A DNA stretch of 64,000 bases from Alloalcanivorax mobilis. GTDB taxonomy: Bacteria; Pseudomonadota; Gammaproteobacteria; Pseudomonadales; Alcanivoracaceae. Below the pieces are notes generated by a model. That model was not told the origin of the DNA. It saw nothing but the letters and a program-made list of their open reading frames with translations, and did not search any database. This document shows, in pieces, positions 50,175-59,804 of this stretch. The position numbers were made by a program, and so were the translations under genes. The stretch covers positions 1 through 64,000 of the forward strand of contig NZ_NMQZ01000006.1 in assembly GCF_002864685.1 (NCBI RefSeq), given 5' to 3'. Every line of letters begins with the position of its first letter. The stretch's first letter is position 1.

Positions 50175-51491
50175 ATGTCCAGCACTACGGTGAAGGCCAC
50201 CCCTTTGAGTTCGATTTTCAAGCCGCTGCTGGCGCCGGCTCTGATTGTCGTATCCCTGGCCTTCTGGTGGGCCAGCCGGCCGTTGCCGGAGCCACCGCCA
50301 ATGCTCGATCAGGCCCTGATGCGCCTGACCGGCAACACCGAATTCCACACCCTGGATGAGACCCCGGAGCCGCTGCCCTGGGAACATTACACGATTGCCC
50401 GTGGCGACGTGCTCGCCAACCTTTGGAACGATCAGTGGCAGCTGCCGCGCGAGACCCTCTATCACCTGCTCGCCAACGCCGAAAAGGGCCAGATGCTGGC
50501 GCGCCTGCGCCCCGGGCAGCACCTGGAATGGCAGGCCGACAGCGAAGGCCGGTTGCTGAACCTGCGCGTCTGGCTTAACGAAGGTGAGGGCTATCAGTGG
50601 CACCTGGATGGCGACGCCATCAGCGGCGGGCCGCTCAACCTGAGCCGCACCCTCCATGAGGTACAGATCGCCGGGCGCATCGACACCAGCCTGGCCGCCG
50701 CCCTGGCCGGCGACCCGTCGCTGGGCGGCAGCGCCGACAGCATCGCGCGGCAGGTGGCGGAACTGCTGCCACTGACCAAGAAAGCCCGCCGTGGCGACCG
50801 TTTCTCGGTGATGGTGCAAGTGGAGCGGCTCGGCGATCACGCCGAAGCCTATTCCGCCAAACTGATGGGCTTTGACTACGAAGGCGCCAAGATCCAGGTG
50901 GCCGCCGCCCGCTTCGACGACGACCGTTTTTATACCCCCAGCGGCGAAAGCCTGCTGCCCAGCTTCTGGCGCTATCCGTTCGAGCAGAGCTACCGGATCA
51001 GCTCCAACTTCAACCCGCGTCGCCTGCATCCGATCACCGGCCGGGTCAGCCCGCATCTGGGCACCGACTTTGCCATGCCGGTGGGATCGCCGGTGGAAGC
51101 GCCCGCCGACGGCGTGGTCAAACAGGTGGTGCACCATGCGCTGGCCGGCAATTACGTGGTGATCGACCACGGCGATGGCTACCAGACCCGTTACCTGCAC
51201 CTGAGCCGCATCAAGGTGCGCCCCGGCGACACCGTCCACCAGGGCCAGGTGTTGGCCTACAGCGGCAACACCGGCCGCAGCACCGGCCCGCACCTGCACT
51301 ACGAACTGCGCATGAACGGCCGCCCGGTCAACGCCATGGCGGTGTCCCTGCCCACCAAGGGCAAACTGCAAAGCGACGAGCTCAAGCGCTTCCAAAGCCG
51401 CTACGCCGGTTACTTCAAACTGGACCGCGACGACCAGCAAGCCGGCACCGCCGTGGCTCAGCAGGGTGGTTCGGATAAGGGTGGGGTTTGA
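50175..51491 (+). CDS. M23-family murein endopeptidase (MepM-like)
   Basis: A 438-residue envelope protein anchored by one N-terminal membrane helix (LLAPALIVVSLAFWWASRPL). An OapA/LysM-like region follows (WEHYTIARGDVLANLWNDQW). The C-terminal LytM zinc peptidase has ligands His294 and Asp298 in PHLGTDFAM and His373/His375 in GPHLHYEL. It should cut peptidoglycan cross-links during growth. Its 3' side is a heptad repeat. A plausible promoter lies at 50095-50125 in the gap after the MFS gene. Confidence 0.92.
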   Translation: MSSTTVKATPLSSIFKPLLAPALIVVSLAFWWASRPLPEPPPMLDQALMRLTGNTEFHTLDETPEPLPWEHYTIARGDVLANLWNDQWQLPRETLYHLLANAEKGQMLARLRPGQHLEWQADSEGRLLNLRVWLNEGEGYQWHLDGDAISGGPLNLSRTLHEVQIAGRIDTSLAAALAGDPSLGGSADSIARQVAELLPLTKKARRGDRFSVMVQVERLGDHAEAYSAKLMGFDYEGAKIQVAAARFDDDRFYTPSGESLLPSFWRYPFEQSYRISSNFNPRRLHPITGRVSPHLGTDFAMPVGSPVEAPADGVVKQVVHHALAGNYVVIDHGDGYQTRYLHLSRIKVRPGDTVHQGQVLAYSGNTGRSTGPHLHYELRMNGRPVNAMAVSLPTKGKLQSDELKRFQSRYAGYFKLDRDDQQAGTAVAQQGGSDKGGV

Positions 51492-51496
51492 GGGTA

Positions 51497-51648
51497 GGCG
51501 TCTGACGCTGGACGCCGGACGCTAAAATCAAAACCCGGGTTTGCCAGCGTTGCGGATTTGCATCGCCGCATTGCGAAGCCGCAACCCGGTTCAGTTAAGG
51601 TGTTTAAAAGCGTCCAGCGTCCAGCGTCCAGCGTCAGGCGCTCAGCGC
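51497..51648. repeat. Heptad-armed inverted repeat (GCGTCCA family), element F
   Basis: Left arm 51497-51523 is GACGCTG, GACGCCG, GACGCTA type; right arm 51610-51644 is three GCGTCCA units plus GCGTCAG and GCGCTCA. The loop includes AAAACCCGG and its partial return. It lies between convergent genes. The same unit family, also with an AAAACCCGG in the loop, recurs at 62.5 kb. Confidence 0.8.
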
Positions 51649-51654
51649 CCCACC

Positions 51655-52566
51655 TCACTGCAACCAAGCCTTAACCGGCACCAACGGCTCCGGTGGTGTC
51701 TCGCCGAGCGCCTGCGCCACCGAGATTTCGTGGGTGCGGCACAGCGCGTCCAGGGGCAGGTCATTGGCATTGCGGCCGAACGGCGTCTCCAGTTCCTCGG
51801 CGAGGCGGTCCAGGCCGAAGAAGGTGTAGGCCACCAGCGCCACGAACAGGGGCGTCGCCCAGCCAATCGCGCCGATTAGCGCCACCGGCAACAAATAGCA
51901 GTACAGATAGGCGGTGCGGTGGGCGAGCAAGGTGTAGGCGAACGGCAGCGGCGTCGAGGCGATGCGCTCGCAGGCGGCCTGAATGCCGGCCAGTGCGGTC
52001 AGCCGTTCGTCGAGGACGCGCACGCCGACGCTGTCCAGTTGTCCGCCGCGGTAAAGCTCCCCAAGCAGCTCGCCGGCCTGATGCAAAAAATCGTCGGCGC
52101 CGTTGCTGCGTGTCAACGCACGCTGCACGGCGGCGTCGCCCGTCACCCGGCGCAGGTCCTCCTCCACCGTCTCATCGCGCAATTGCCCGCGCAGGGCATG
52201 GACGAACCCCAGCAGTAAGCCTAGCAACGCCCGCCGCTGTGCGTTTTCCGCGCCCAGCAGCGTGCCGCTGGCCCGCGCCAGCGCGCGGATCTCATAAACC
52301 ATCTGGCCCCACTGCTTGCGCGCCTCCCACCAACGGTCGTAGGCCGCGTTGTTGCGAAAGCTGAGCAGAATCGACAACACAATGCCCAGCAGCGTCACCG
52401 GCAGCACGGTGTAATGGCTGATGTCCAGGTAGTGAAACTGATTGATCAAAGTCAGCCCGGCGGCGAACAGCGAGGCAGCCAGAATGTGCGGCAGTATCGC
52501 CGGCACCACCGAACCGCGCAGGGCAATCAGCAGGGCCAGGGCGTGGGGGCGGTCTCGAACGATCAT
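51655..52566 (-). CDS. Bestrophin-family (YneE-like) membrane channel protein
   Basis: A 303-residue protein of the bacterial bestrophin family (UPF0187/YneE). It shows MIVRDRPHAL at the start, then LSILLSFRNNAAYDRWWEAR, the family signature, then FVALVAYTFFGLDRLAEELE and PFGRNANDLPLDAL. Bacterial members form pentameric ion channels. The ATG at 52566 (or 52575) is preferred over the long upstream frame, which has no similarity. It is convergent with the M23 peptidase across a heptad element. Confidence 0.88.
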   Translation of the reverse strand: MIVRDRPHALALLIALRGSVVPAILPHILAASLFAAGLTLINQFHYLDISHYTVLPVTLLGIVLSILLSFRNNAAYDRWWEARKQWGQMVYEIRALARASGTLLGAENAQRRALLGLLLGFVHALRGQLRDETVEEDLRRVTGDAAVQRALTRSNGADDFLHQAGELLGELYRGGQLDSVGVRVLDERLTALAGIQAACERIASTPLPFAYTLLAHRTAYLYCYLLPVALIGAIGWATPLFVALVAYTFFGLDRLAEELETPFGRNANDLPLDALCRTHEISVAQALGETPPEPLVPVKAWLQ

Positions 52567-52631
52567 GGCGGGCATCCGGCGGCGGTGGTGACAGGTAACA
52601 GTGTGGATCTCAGACCACGCGGCCACAACGC

Positions 52632-52658
52632 AAAAGGCCCCGCATAAGCGAGGCCTTT
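52632..52658 (-). terminator. Rho-independent terminator of tRNA-Phe
   Basis: On the minus strand AAAGGCC, CGC, loop, GCG, GGCCTTT form a GC-rich stem ending in TTTTG, seven bases after the tRNA 3' end. Position and shape fit a tRNA terminator. Confidence 0.85.
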
Positions 52659-52664
52659 CAGAGA

Positions 52665-52740
52665 TGGTGCCCGGAGACAGAATCGAACTGCCGACACGGG
52701 GATTTTCAATCCCCTGCTCTACCGACTGAGCTATCCGGGC
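52665..52740 (-). tRNA. tRNA-Phe (GAA)
   Basis: A 76-nt tRNA including an encoded CCA. The acceptor stem GCCCGGA pairs with TCCGGGC, the D arm contains AGCTCAGTCGGTAGAGC, and the anticodon stem-loop GGGGATTGAAAATCCCC displays GAA. The T arm carries GTTCGATTC. It stands alone between bestrophin and yggX genes, with its own terminator. Confidence 0.97.
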
Positions 52741-52791
52741 GTTAGGGCGCGTATTAAACCGGCTGTGCGTGGCTCCGTCAAGAGTCGGCGG

Positions 52792-53076
52792 CTATTGGTT
52801 GGCGTCTTTCGTGGGCGGAACATAACCCTCTGCTTTCTCTACGCTTTCGTTGTTTAAAAAGCGATCACGCTGTTCGTCGAGAAAGGCCTTGGCCTTGGGG
52901 TCCATGACGTTGAGATGCTTCTCATTGATCAGCAGGGTCTGGTGGTGCAGCCATTCCTGCCAGGCCTGGCGGGACACGTTGTCGAAGATGTCCTGGCCCT
53001 TGGGGCCGGGGAACGGCGGCTTGTCCAGGCCTTCCAGCTCCTGCTGGTTTTTGCGGCAGAACACGGTGCGGGTCAT
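52792..53076 (-). CDS. yggX: YggX-family Fe(II)-trafficking protein
   Basis: A 94-residue cytoplasmic protein of the YggX family, which protects iron-sulphur proteins from oxidation and may move Fe(II). The N-terminus [20 protein letters not shown] has the conserved cysteine, and [18 protein letters not shown] is diagnostic. It follows mutY with a 36-bp gap, the same adjacency as in enterobacteria and pseudomonads; MutY is an Fe-S enzyme. Confidence 0.96.
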   Translation of the reverse strand: MTRTVFCRKNQQELEGLDKPPFPGPKGQDIFDNVSRQAWQEWLHHQTLLINEKHLNVMDPKAKAFLDEQRDRFLNNESVEKAEGYVPPTKDANQ

Positions 53077-53112
53077 GGGTTTCTCCTTGCTGATTCCGGG
53101 GCGGGGCCGTGG

Positions 53113-54174
53113 TTACAGAAGCCCGCGCTGGCGGGGTGAGTCGAGCCGGTCGAGCAGTTTCTTGACCGGGGCGGCCAGGCCCAGTTCGCCGGGGTCGGCG
53201 GGGCTGACCCAGCGGCCGTCGGCATCGTGCAGGTCGCGGCCGGTGCTGTCCACCCGCAGCAGGCGCGGTTGAATGTCCAGGTGAAAGTGACTGAAGGTGT
53301 GGCGGAAGGGCGTCAGGCTTTCCGTGTCTCGCACGCTCAGGCCACGCGCTTGCAGGGCGTGTTGCTCCGGCTCGTCGCCGTCCAGTTGCGGGAAGCACCA
53401 CAGGCCGCCCCAGATGCCGCTGGGCGGGCGTGGCTCCAGCCACACCTGGCCGTCGCGGTTGCGCAGAATCAGCATGCGGGTCTGGCGTACCGGTTTTTGT
53501 TTGGCCGGTTTGCGGCCGGGGTAGTCCTGGGGGTTGCCGTCGGCGCGCGCCTGGCACAGTGTCGCCACCGGGCAGCGCGGGCAATCCGGGCGGCGGGCGC
53601 ACAGCGTGGCGCCGAGGTCCATTACCGCCTGGGTGTAATCCGCCAGCCGCCGGGTGGGGGTGTGCTGTTCGGCCAGTTCCCAGAGCCGCTTTTCCACCGG
53701 TTTCTTGCCCGGCCAGCCGGGCACCGCGTGCAGGCGCGCGAGCACCCGTTTGACGTTGCCGTCCAGAATCGGTGCGCGCACGCCCCGGCTTTGCGCGAGA
53801 ATGGCGCCGGCGGTGGAGCGGCCGATGCCGGGCAGCTCCGCGACTTCCTCGACGGTGGCGGGAAATTCGCCGCCGTGCTCGGCCACCAGTTGCCGCGCCG
53901 CCTTGTGCAGGTTGCGGGCGCGGGCGTAGTAACCGAGGCCGGTCCACAGGTGCAGCACTTGGTCGGTGTCCGCCGCCGCCAGGGCGTGCACGTCGGGGAA
54001 CGCGGCCATGAAACGGTCGAAATAGCCGATCACGGTGCTCACCTGGGTCTGTTGCAGCATGATTTCGGAAACCCAGACGCGGTAAGGCGTGCGCGGGTGC
54101 TGCCAGGGTAAGTCGCTGCGGCCGTGCTGGTCGTACCAGGCCAGCACGGCGTCGCTGAAGGCGGGTTCGCTCAA
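53113..54174 (-). CDS. mutY: A/G-specific adenine glycosylase MutY
   Basis: A 353-residue DNA repair enzyme that removes A mispaired with 8-oxoG. Catalytic Glu in [14 protein letters not shown] (about residue 37) and Asp in [15 protein letters not shown] (about 138) flank the HhH motif [16 protein letters not shown]. The C-terminal NUDIX-like domain recognises 8-oxoG ([11 protein letters not shown]). The [4Fe-4S] loop reads [16 protein letters not shown], with five rather than the usual six residues between the first two cysteines. The start is TTG, overlapping the asmA stop by two bases. yggX follows. Confidence 0.95.
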   Translation of the reverse strand: MSEPAFSDAVLAWYDQHGRSDLPWQHPRTPYRVWVSEIMLQQTQVSTVIGYFDRFMAAFPDVHALAAADTDQVLHLWTGLGYYARARNLHKAARQLVAEHGGEFPATVEEVAELPGIGRSTAGAILAQSRGVRAPILDGNVKRVLARLHAVPGWPGKKPVEKRLWELAEQHTPTRRLADYTQAVMDLGATLCARRPDCPRCPVATLCQARADGNPQDYPGRKPAKQKPVRQTRMLILRNRDGQVWLEPRPPSGIWGGLWCFPQLDGDEPEQHALQARGLSVRDTESLTPFRHTFSHFHLDIQPRLLRVDSTGRDLHDADGRWVSPADPGELGLAAPVKKLLDRLDSPRQRGLL

Positions 54175-56402
54175 CGGTTAAACAGCCCCTTGAGCTTGTC
54201 GCCCAGTTTTTTGTCGATCTCTTCCTGGGCTCTCTGCTTGGCGGCGTTTTTCAGTACTTCCTCGGTGGTATCGCCTTCCGCGTCGATGCCCAGCTTCTCT
54301 TTCAGCTTGCCCTTGGCGGCGTTGGTGGCGGCCTGCTGGGCGAGCTTTTCAAAGCCCTCGCGGTCCGGGCCACACCATTTCGCCGGGCTGCCGGCCAGAT
54401 TGCCCTGGCAGCGCAGCGGCCAGGTGGCCTGTTGCAGATACTTGCCGCCGCCCAGTTCCGGGCTTTGCATGCCGATGCGCAGATCGAAATCCTGGTTCAG
54501 GGTGTTCACCCAGCCGTTGCCGGAAATGCTGCCTTTCTCCAGTTTGGCGTCCAGGCTGTTGAGGGTGGCGACCTGCTTGTCCAGGCTGGCCTTGGCGTTC
54601 AGATCAATGATCTTGGTGTCCTCGGAGAGCGCCTTGGGCAGCTTGCCGGATTCCTGGTTGGGAATCAGCGCGGCCAGTGCCTGGAAGCGGCCGAGCATGT
54701 CGTTGATGCCGCCGACCAGGGTGTTGTAGAGGTTCAAGCCGCGCACGGTGCCGTCGCTCAGGCCGATGTCCACGTTGCCTTTGGCGGAGCCGACCAGGGC
54801 TTTTTCGCTGTTGCCGCTGGCGTTGAGATTGGCTTTCAGGTTGAGGATGCCCTTGGCCAGATCCTTGTCGCTGGCCAGTTGCGCCAGCGGTTGCAGCTGC
54901 ATGTTGTTGAGCTCACTGGCGACCTGAATACGCGGGGTCTTGGCGGAAGCGTCCAGGCTGCCGCTGGCCTTGAAGCTGCCTTGCAGCGCCTTGCCGCTGG
55001 CCTGGGTCAGTTTCAAGATGCCGTTGCTGGCGTTCACCGCGAACAGCATGTCCTGGGCCTGAATGCCCTGGTAGCTGAGCTGGCCGATGCGCAGTTTGCC
55101 GTCCACCAGCAGCGGGCGCAGGGTGTCCACCGGAATCAGTTCGGCGTCGGAGAGCGCTTCGGTGCCGCCGGTCTTACCGGTGCTGGAGCCGGCGGCGGTG
55201 GCTTCGCCCTTGGGCTCTTCCTTGGCGGCGGCTTGCGGCGGCAGGTAGCCGTCCAGGGCGATCTTGTCCAGCGCCAGGTCGAACACGATTTTGCCGGTGT
55301 CCAGGCTTTGCAATCCGGCGCTGCCGCTCAGGGTGCTCTGGTCCAGGGTGATCTTAAGCGGGTTAACCATGACGCTGTTTTCCGGGCCCGCCAGGGTGGC
55401 GCTCATGGCGATCTTGCTCAGGGCGTTGTCGTCGCTGGTTTCAATCGGTTTCTCGCCGATCGCTTCCAGGGCCTTGTTGGCGTCGAACGGTTCGGTGTTG
55501 AGCTGGCCGGCCACTTTCATCTTGCCGGTCAGCCCGGTGACGGTGGCCTGGCCGGTGGTGCGGGTGCCGGCGGCTTCCAGCACCAGATCGCTGATCGAGG
55601 CGCGATCTTCGTTCAGATTGACCTCCAGGCGTTGCTCGAGATGCACGTCCACCGGGTTGATGGTGACACCGGCGATCTGGGCGTCCAGGGTCATCGGGTT
55701 CAGCTCATAATGGTTGCTGTCCAGGTCGGCGGCCAGGGTGGTGGCCAGATTCAGGTCCATGCGGATATCGCTTTGATCCTGGTAGCGCAGCGACATTTGC
55801 AGCGGGAAGGGTTCATCGAAGCTGACGTCCTGGGCGTTCAGGTTGAAATGCTCAACACGGATGTCGGAGCCGTCGGTGGTGTTGCGATAACGCACCTGGC
55901 CGTTGCTCACCACCACGCTGGGGATGGTGAGCGGAATCTCCATGCTGCCGGAATCCGCCGGTTCTTCGCTGGCGGGTTCTTCCTGGGCGGTTTCGGGGCT
56001 CTTGTCCCGCGGGCCGATCTGTTCCCAGTTGGCGCCGTCGGCGGTCTCTTCCAGGTTCAGCTCAAGGCCGTCCAGTTGCACGCCGTCCATCTGAACCTGG
56101 CCGAACAGCAAAGGCCACACCGAGACGCTGACGCTGGCGGAATCGATGGCGGCGAACAAAGCCTGTTGATTGGCGATGCGCGCTTCGGTGCGGCCCATGC
56201 TCACCCCCAGGGAGGGCCAGAACTGCCAGGCCAGCTCGCCGGGGATTTGCAGGTCCAGGTTGGCCTGTTCGCGGGCTTGCTCGCGGATTTGCGGCTTGAA
56301 ATCGTTGGGGTCGATCACCTGGGTAATGATGAACAGCGCCGCCGCCACCAGGATGATCAGGGCGGCGATGACGATCAAAACAATCTTTATTGCGCGTCTC
56401 AT
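54171..56402 (-). CDS. AsmA-family protein
   Basis: A 743-residue envelope protein of the AsmA family (bridge-like lipid-transfer group involved in outer-membrane lipid homeostasis). A single N-terminal membrane helix ([20 protein letters not shown]) is followed by the AsmA start [20 protein letters not shown] and [17 protein letters not shown]. The rest is beta-strand rich with the C-terminal AsmA_2 domain ([20 protein letters not shown]). Length fits the family. The start at 56402 follows GGAGAG. It overlaps mutY at its 3' end. Confidence 0.92.
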   Translation of the reverse strand: MRRAIKIVLIVIAALIILVAAALFIITQVIDPNDFKPQIREQAREQANLDLQIPGELAWQFWPSLGVSMGRTEARIANQQALFAAIDSASVSVSVWPLLFGQVQMDGVQLDGLELNLEETADGANWEQIGPRDKSPETAQEEPASEEPADSGSMEIPLTIPSVVVSNGQVRYRNTTDGSDIRVEHFNLNAQDVSFDEPFPLQMSLRYQDQSDIRMDLNLATTLAADLDSNHYELNPMTLDAQIAGVTINPVDVHLEQRLEVNLNEDRASISDLVLEAAGTRTTGQATVTGLTGKMKVAGQLNTEPFDANKALEAIGEKPIETSDDNALSKIAMSATLAGPENSVMVNPLKITLDQSTLSGSAGLQSLDTGKIVFDLALDKIALDGYLPPQAAAKEEPKGEATAAGSSTGKTGGTEALSDAELIPVDTLRPLLVDGKLRIGQLSYQGIQAQDMLFAVNASNGILKLTQASGKALQGSFKASGSLDASAKTPRIQVASELNNMQLQPLAQLASDKDLAKGILNLKANLNASGNSEKALVGSAKGNVDIGLSDGTVRGLNLYNTLVGGINDMLGRFQALAALIPNQESGKLPKALSEDTKIIDLNAKASLDKQVATLNSLDAKLEKGSISGNGWVNTLNQDFDLRIGMQSPELGGGKYLQQATWPLRCQGNLAGSPAKWCGPDREGFEKLAQQAATNAAKGKLKEKLGIDAEGDTTEEVLKNAAKQRAQEEIDKKLGDKLKGLFNR

Positions 56403-56576
56403 ACAGAGCTCTCCTTGCGCCCCGGCCTGTGGGCCGGGATTATATCAACCCGGTAGGCTCATGCGTAATGAGCATGGACAATGGTGACCGGGCGCGGTGA
56501 TCTGGTCAAAACATGCGTTCAGCAGGCAAATAATAAACGGGGCAGAGCGCTGTCCGGCTCTCCGGGGGATGCATCT

Positions 56577-58499
56577 TTGTTAAAAAACGGCAATTTTTTG
56601 CTCCGCCCGATGCTGCTGTGGCTGGCCTGGTTGTGTTGCGCCGGCGTCCACGCGCAAACCGTGGCGCCTTCCTCGGATCAGACCGCGATCACCGTGGCGC
56701 GGTTCATGGACGTGCTGGTGGACCCGGAGGGGAGCTGGGATTTCAACCAGGTGCGCGGCGAGTTCGCCGGCCGGTTCGCGCCCAATGCCGCCGACGAGCC
56801 CAACTTCGGTTTCACCGGCAGCGTGATCTGGCTGCGCTTCACCCTGGATCTTTCCGCGGCGCGCGCGCACAACTGGTATCTGGTGGAACGCTACCCGATT
56901 CTTGACCACATTACGTTGTTTAAACCCGACCAGCGCAATCATTATCAGCGCGTCGAGATGGGCGACACCCTGCCGTTCAGCCACCGGATGATGGACCATC
57001 GGGCGTTCGTGTTTCCGCTCGATACCAGCATAGAGGGGCCGCGCGTCTATTACGTGAAGGTCAGCGGCAAGGGCGCGATCAATCTTTCGCCAATGCTCTA
57101 CAGCGCCGAGGGACTGGTGGAATACACCTATCGGGACACGCTGATCTACGGGGTGTTTTACGGCTGTCTGCTGATCATGGTGGTGTACAACGCGCTGCTG
57201 GCGCTGTCGTTGCGCGAGCCAGTGTACCTCTACTTCGTGGCCTTTCTGGCCGGTATTCTGCTGTTCAATCTCAATATCAACGGTTTCGGGCTGCAGTTCG
57301 TGTGGCCGAATCTACCCAGGTTGAATGAGTACTACTGGTTGGGCATCTATATCTGCACCCCGGCCCTGGCCATGTATTCGCGCCATTTCCTTAGCCTTAA
57401 ACAGCGCTTCGTGCGCTACGATCGCCTGCTGCGGCACTATCTGGCTGCCCTCGGTGTTCTGCTGGTGGTGCAATTGCTGATCCCGCCGCCCTGGTCCTAT
57501 TACCTTTCCACGCTGGTGGTGTTGATCACCGTGCTGTTGTTCAGCTGGTTGGGCTGGATGGTGTGGGCGCGGGGTTATCAGGCGGCGCGCTTGTACGTGG
57601 CCGCCTGGTCGGTGTTCCTGCTGCTGATTTTTATCTTCGTGCTCGGCAACCTGGGCTGGGTGCCCTATGCCACCATCATCACCATGCTGCCGCACATCGG
57701 CGCGCTGTGGGTGGTGGTGATGCTGTCCCTGGCGCTGGGCGACCGAATTCGTTTTCTGGAGCGTGAGCGCAGCCAGTTGTTCATCGAAGCGCGGCAGAAC
57801 CTGGAGCGCCACGTGCGCGAAATCGAGCAGATGAACCGGGATAAATCCACTTTTTTGCAGTATGTCAGCCATGAGCTGAACACGCCGATCAACTGGCTGG
57901 GAGCCGCGCATTCGGCCAATGACGACGGCGCTGAGCGGGATGTCTGGGCTTTGGTGCGCAAGGGCCAGCAACGCCTGATGGGCATGGTCGCCACCTCGTT
58001 GCGTTATTTCGATCTTGCCGACCGGGATGGTTCGCCGCTGCTGGCCCGCTGCTCGCCGCGGCGCCTGCTGGATGACACTCTGGCCGGCGCCAGCGGGGCT
58101 TTGCGCGAGCGCAATCTGACCGTGCATAACCACATCGATGCGGATTTGCAGGTGCGCGCCAACGAGACCGAGTTGCGCGAAGTGCTGGCAATGGCGCTGG
58201 ATAACGCGATCCGTTTCAGTGAGCCCGGTGGCCGCATCGAGCTGACCAGCACCGCCCGTGGCGAGCGCGCCGAAATCCGCGTGCGCGACGATGGCCGCGG
58301 TGCCCACGAAAGCCAGCTGGAAAGCCTGTTCGAACCGTTCTTCGTGGTCGGCTCCCGCCACCATGAAGAGGGCTACGGCCTGTCGCTGGCCATGGCCCGA
58401 GTGATGATCGAACAAACCGGCGGCCGCATCTGGGCGGAAAGCGACGGCCCTGGGAAGGGGTTTATGTTGGTGATTCGGTTGGATGCGGAGGGCGGGTGA
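56577..58499 (+). CDS. Orphan 7TMR-DISM sensor histidine kinase
   Basis: About 640 residues. A signal peptide (PMLLWLAWLCCAGVHA), a periplasmic 7TMR-DISMED2 domain (GSVIWLRFTLDL; NWYLVERYPILDHITLFKPD), seven membrane helices (YGVFYGCLLIMVVYNALLAL onward), a coiled coil, and a kinase core: H-box YVSHELNTPINWL, N-box ALDNAIRF, G boxes DDGRGAHESQLESLFEPFF and EGYGLSLAMARVM. No response regulator is adjacent, so the partner is elsewhere. The start is uncertain: TTG at 56577 gives a good n-region, ATG at 56610 is an alternative, and the frame is open to 56481. Convergent with the GNAT-like gene. Confidence 0.88.
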   Translation: MLKNGNFLLRPMLLWLAWLCCAGVHAQTVAPSSDQTAITVARFMDVLVDPEGSWDFNQVRGEFAGRFAPNAADEPNFGFTGSVIWLRFTLDLSAARAHNWYLVERYPILDHITLFKPDQRNHYQRVEMGDTLPFSHRMMDHRAFVFPLDTSIEGPRVYYVKVSGKGAINLSPMLYSAEGLVEYTYRDTLIYGVFYGCLLIMVVYNALLALSLREPVYLYFVAFLAGILLFNLNINGFGLQFVWPNLPRLNEYYWLGIYICTPALAMYSRHFLSLKQRFVRYDRLLRHYLAALGVLLVVQLLIPPPWSYYLSTLVVLITVLLFSWLGWMVWARGYQAARLYVAAWSVFLLLIFIFVLGNLGWVPYATIITMLPHIGALWVVVMLSLALGDRIRFLERERSQLFIEARQNLERHVREIEQMNRDKSTFLQYVSHELNTPINWLGAAHSANDDGAERDVWALVRKGQQRLMGMVATSLRYFDLADRDGSPLLARCSPRRLLDDTLAGASGALRERNLTVHNHIDADLQVRANETELREVLAMALDNAIRFSEPGGRIELTSTARGERAEIRVRDDGRGAHESQLESLFEPFFVVGSRHHEEGYGLSLAMARVMIEQTGGRIWAESDGPGKGFMLVIRLDAEGG

Positions 58500-58506
58500 G
58501 TCGGGG

Positions 58507-58759
58507 CGTTAAAAGTTAAAAGTTAAAACGCGGGTGCGGCGCGGAGATGACTGATCGGTGGTGGGGCGCGCTTGAGCATTAAAGTGCGCCGCCGCCCACT
58601 TCAGCGCGTTTTCAAACCGTGGATTACCCGGTAGGCCCGTAAGCGAGTTTCCAACTTTGTGGTAGAGGCGGCGCTCGACCGGCGTTCAAACGCGGTGTTG
58701 GCGGTTCCGCGACCGGGCCACCTCCGGCGCGTTACAACTTTTAACTTTCAACCTTCAAC
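58507..58759. repeat. Heptad-armed inverted repeat (AAGTTRA family), element G, long loop
   Basis: Left arm 58507-58530 is AAAAGTT repeated three times; right arm 58734-58759 is AACTTTT, AACTTTC, AACCTTC. The loop of about 200 bp is longer than in the other copies and contains AACGCGG near both ends. The right arm reaches into the last codons of the GNAT-like gene. It fills the 255-bp gap between convergent genes, in which I see no other feature. Confidence 0.75.
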
Positions 58760-59060
58760 TGCTTTTACATTTCTCCGGCAACTCCACCCCATGCCCCAGC
58801 CGCTTCTCAATCAGTCGCAGGAAATCCCGGCCGACGCCGCGGCCGCGGGTGGCGGGGTGGACCACCATCCAGGCGAGTTGATTGCCGTGCAGAAGCGCCA
58901 CGGCGACCGGTTTGCCGTTGAAATGGGCGGCGACCAGGTCGCGGTTTTCGCCCAGGGCGAGCTCCAGCTCGGCGGCGTAATCGGGCTGGTCACGCAGGAC
59001 CTGGGCGAAGGTTTGCGCCAGTTCCGGGCGGCTGGGGTGAAATTCAACGCTGATCGGCAT
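58755..59060 (-). CDS. Short GNAT-like acetyltransferase-fold protein (PanZ-like)
   Basis: A 101-residue protein with the core of a GNAT fold: [20 protein letters not shown] carries the acetyl-CoA-binding R-G-x-G motif, preceded by strands [20 protein letters not shown]. It is shorter than most GNAT enzymes and resembles the PanZ/PanM group, which senses acetyl-CoA to control pantothenate synthesis. That assignment is tentative. Start at the ATG 59060; divergent from hisB. Confidence 0.72.
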   Translation of the reverse strand: MPISVEFHPSRPELAQTFAQVLRDQPDYAAELELALGENRDLVAAHFNGKPVAVALLHGNQLAWMVVHPATRGRGVGRDFLRLIEKRLGHGVELPEKCKSS

Positions 59061-59094
59061 GGTGTCTCCGCTGGTGAGGGGCTCCGGGGGTACG

Positions 59095-59100
59095 TATAAT
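59095..59100 (+). promoter_or_regulatory. Likely minus-10 box of the his operon
   Basis: A perfect TATAAT 27 bp before the hisB ATG. The matching minus-35 is poor (TGGTGA at 17 bp spacing), so the promoter may be moderate or activator-dependent. No his leader peptide with repeated His codons is visible in the short leader. Confidence 0.5.
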
Positions 59101-59127
59101 AGCGGGCTGCACTTTCGGGAGGTACCG

Positions 59128-59733
59128 ATGAGCGAACGTCGCGCCACAGTTGAGCGCAACACCCTGGAAACCCAGATCCGGGTTTCCGTCAATCTGGATG
59201 GCACCGGAGCCAGCAAGCTGGACACCGGATTGCCGTTTCTGGAGCACATGCTGGACCAGGTAGCCCGCCACGGCCTGATCGACATCGAGGTCAAGGCGGT
59301 GGGGGATCTGCACATCGATGCCCACCACACGGTGGAAGACATCGGCATTACCCTGGGCCAGGCGCTGGCGCGGGCCTGGGGCGACAAGAAAGGCCTGCGC
59401 CGTTATGGTCATGCCTATGTGCCCCTGGACGAGGCGCTCTCAAGGGTGGTGATCGACCTGTCCGGCCGGCCGGGCCTGGAGATGTTCGTGGATTTCACCC
59501 GGGGCATGATCGGCGGCTTCGACGTGGACCTGTTCTTCGAGTTCTTCCAGGGTCTGGTGAACCACTCCATGATCACCGTGCACATCGATAACCTGCGCGG
59601 CAAGGACGCGCACCATCAGGCGGAAACCGTGTTCAAGGCGTTCGGCCGCGCGCTGCGCATGGCGGTGGAACCGGACGCGCGCATGGCCGGGGTGACGCCG
59701 AGCACCAAGGGCACCCTCACGGAAGCCCCCTAG
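59128..59733 (+). CDS. hisB: Imidazoleglycerol-phosphate dehydratase
   Basis: A 201-residue monofunctional HisB (no phosphatase domain), catalysing step six of histidine synthesis. The manganese ligands lie in [34 protein letters not shown], and [20 protein letters not shown] with the [11 protein letters not shown] helix. The GGGAGG ribosome site fixes the ATG at 59128 although the frame is open upstream. It opens a his operon, hisB-hisH-hisA-hisF, in the usual gammaproteobacterial/pseudomonad order. Confidence 0.97.
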   Translation: MSERRATVERNTLETQIRVSVNLDGTGASKLDTGLPFLEHMLDQVARHGLIDIEVKAVGDLHIDAHHTVEDIGITLGQALARAWGDKKGLRRYGHAYVPLDEALSRVVIDLSGRPGLEMFVDFTRGMIGGFDVDLFFEFFQGLVNHSMITVHIDNLRGKDAHHQAETVFKAFGRALRMAVEPDARMAGVTPSTKGTLTEAP

Positions 59734-59804
59734 TCAGTCAGACCCCGGCTGGACGCGCGCGGCCGTGGCCGCGCCTCGCCTGAATCACATTAAGAGGCTC
59801 CGCA

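Noticed and set aside
52665-52740. tRNA-Phe as the attachment site of a genomic island
   Set aside because: No integrase gene, no repeated tRNA 3' end, and only ordinary chromosomal genes on both sides.
54432-56456. A 674-codon plus-strand frame antisense to the AsmA gene
   Set aside because: Composition is typical of an antisense shadow (Gly, Val, Gln, His rich), and the AsmA frame has the correct membrane anchor and family motifs.
56481-56576. Extended N-terminus of the sensor kinase from 56481
   Set aside because: It would place more than 40 hydrophilic residues before the signal peptide, which is not credible for an exported sensor domain.
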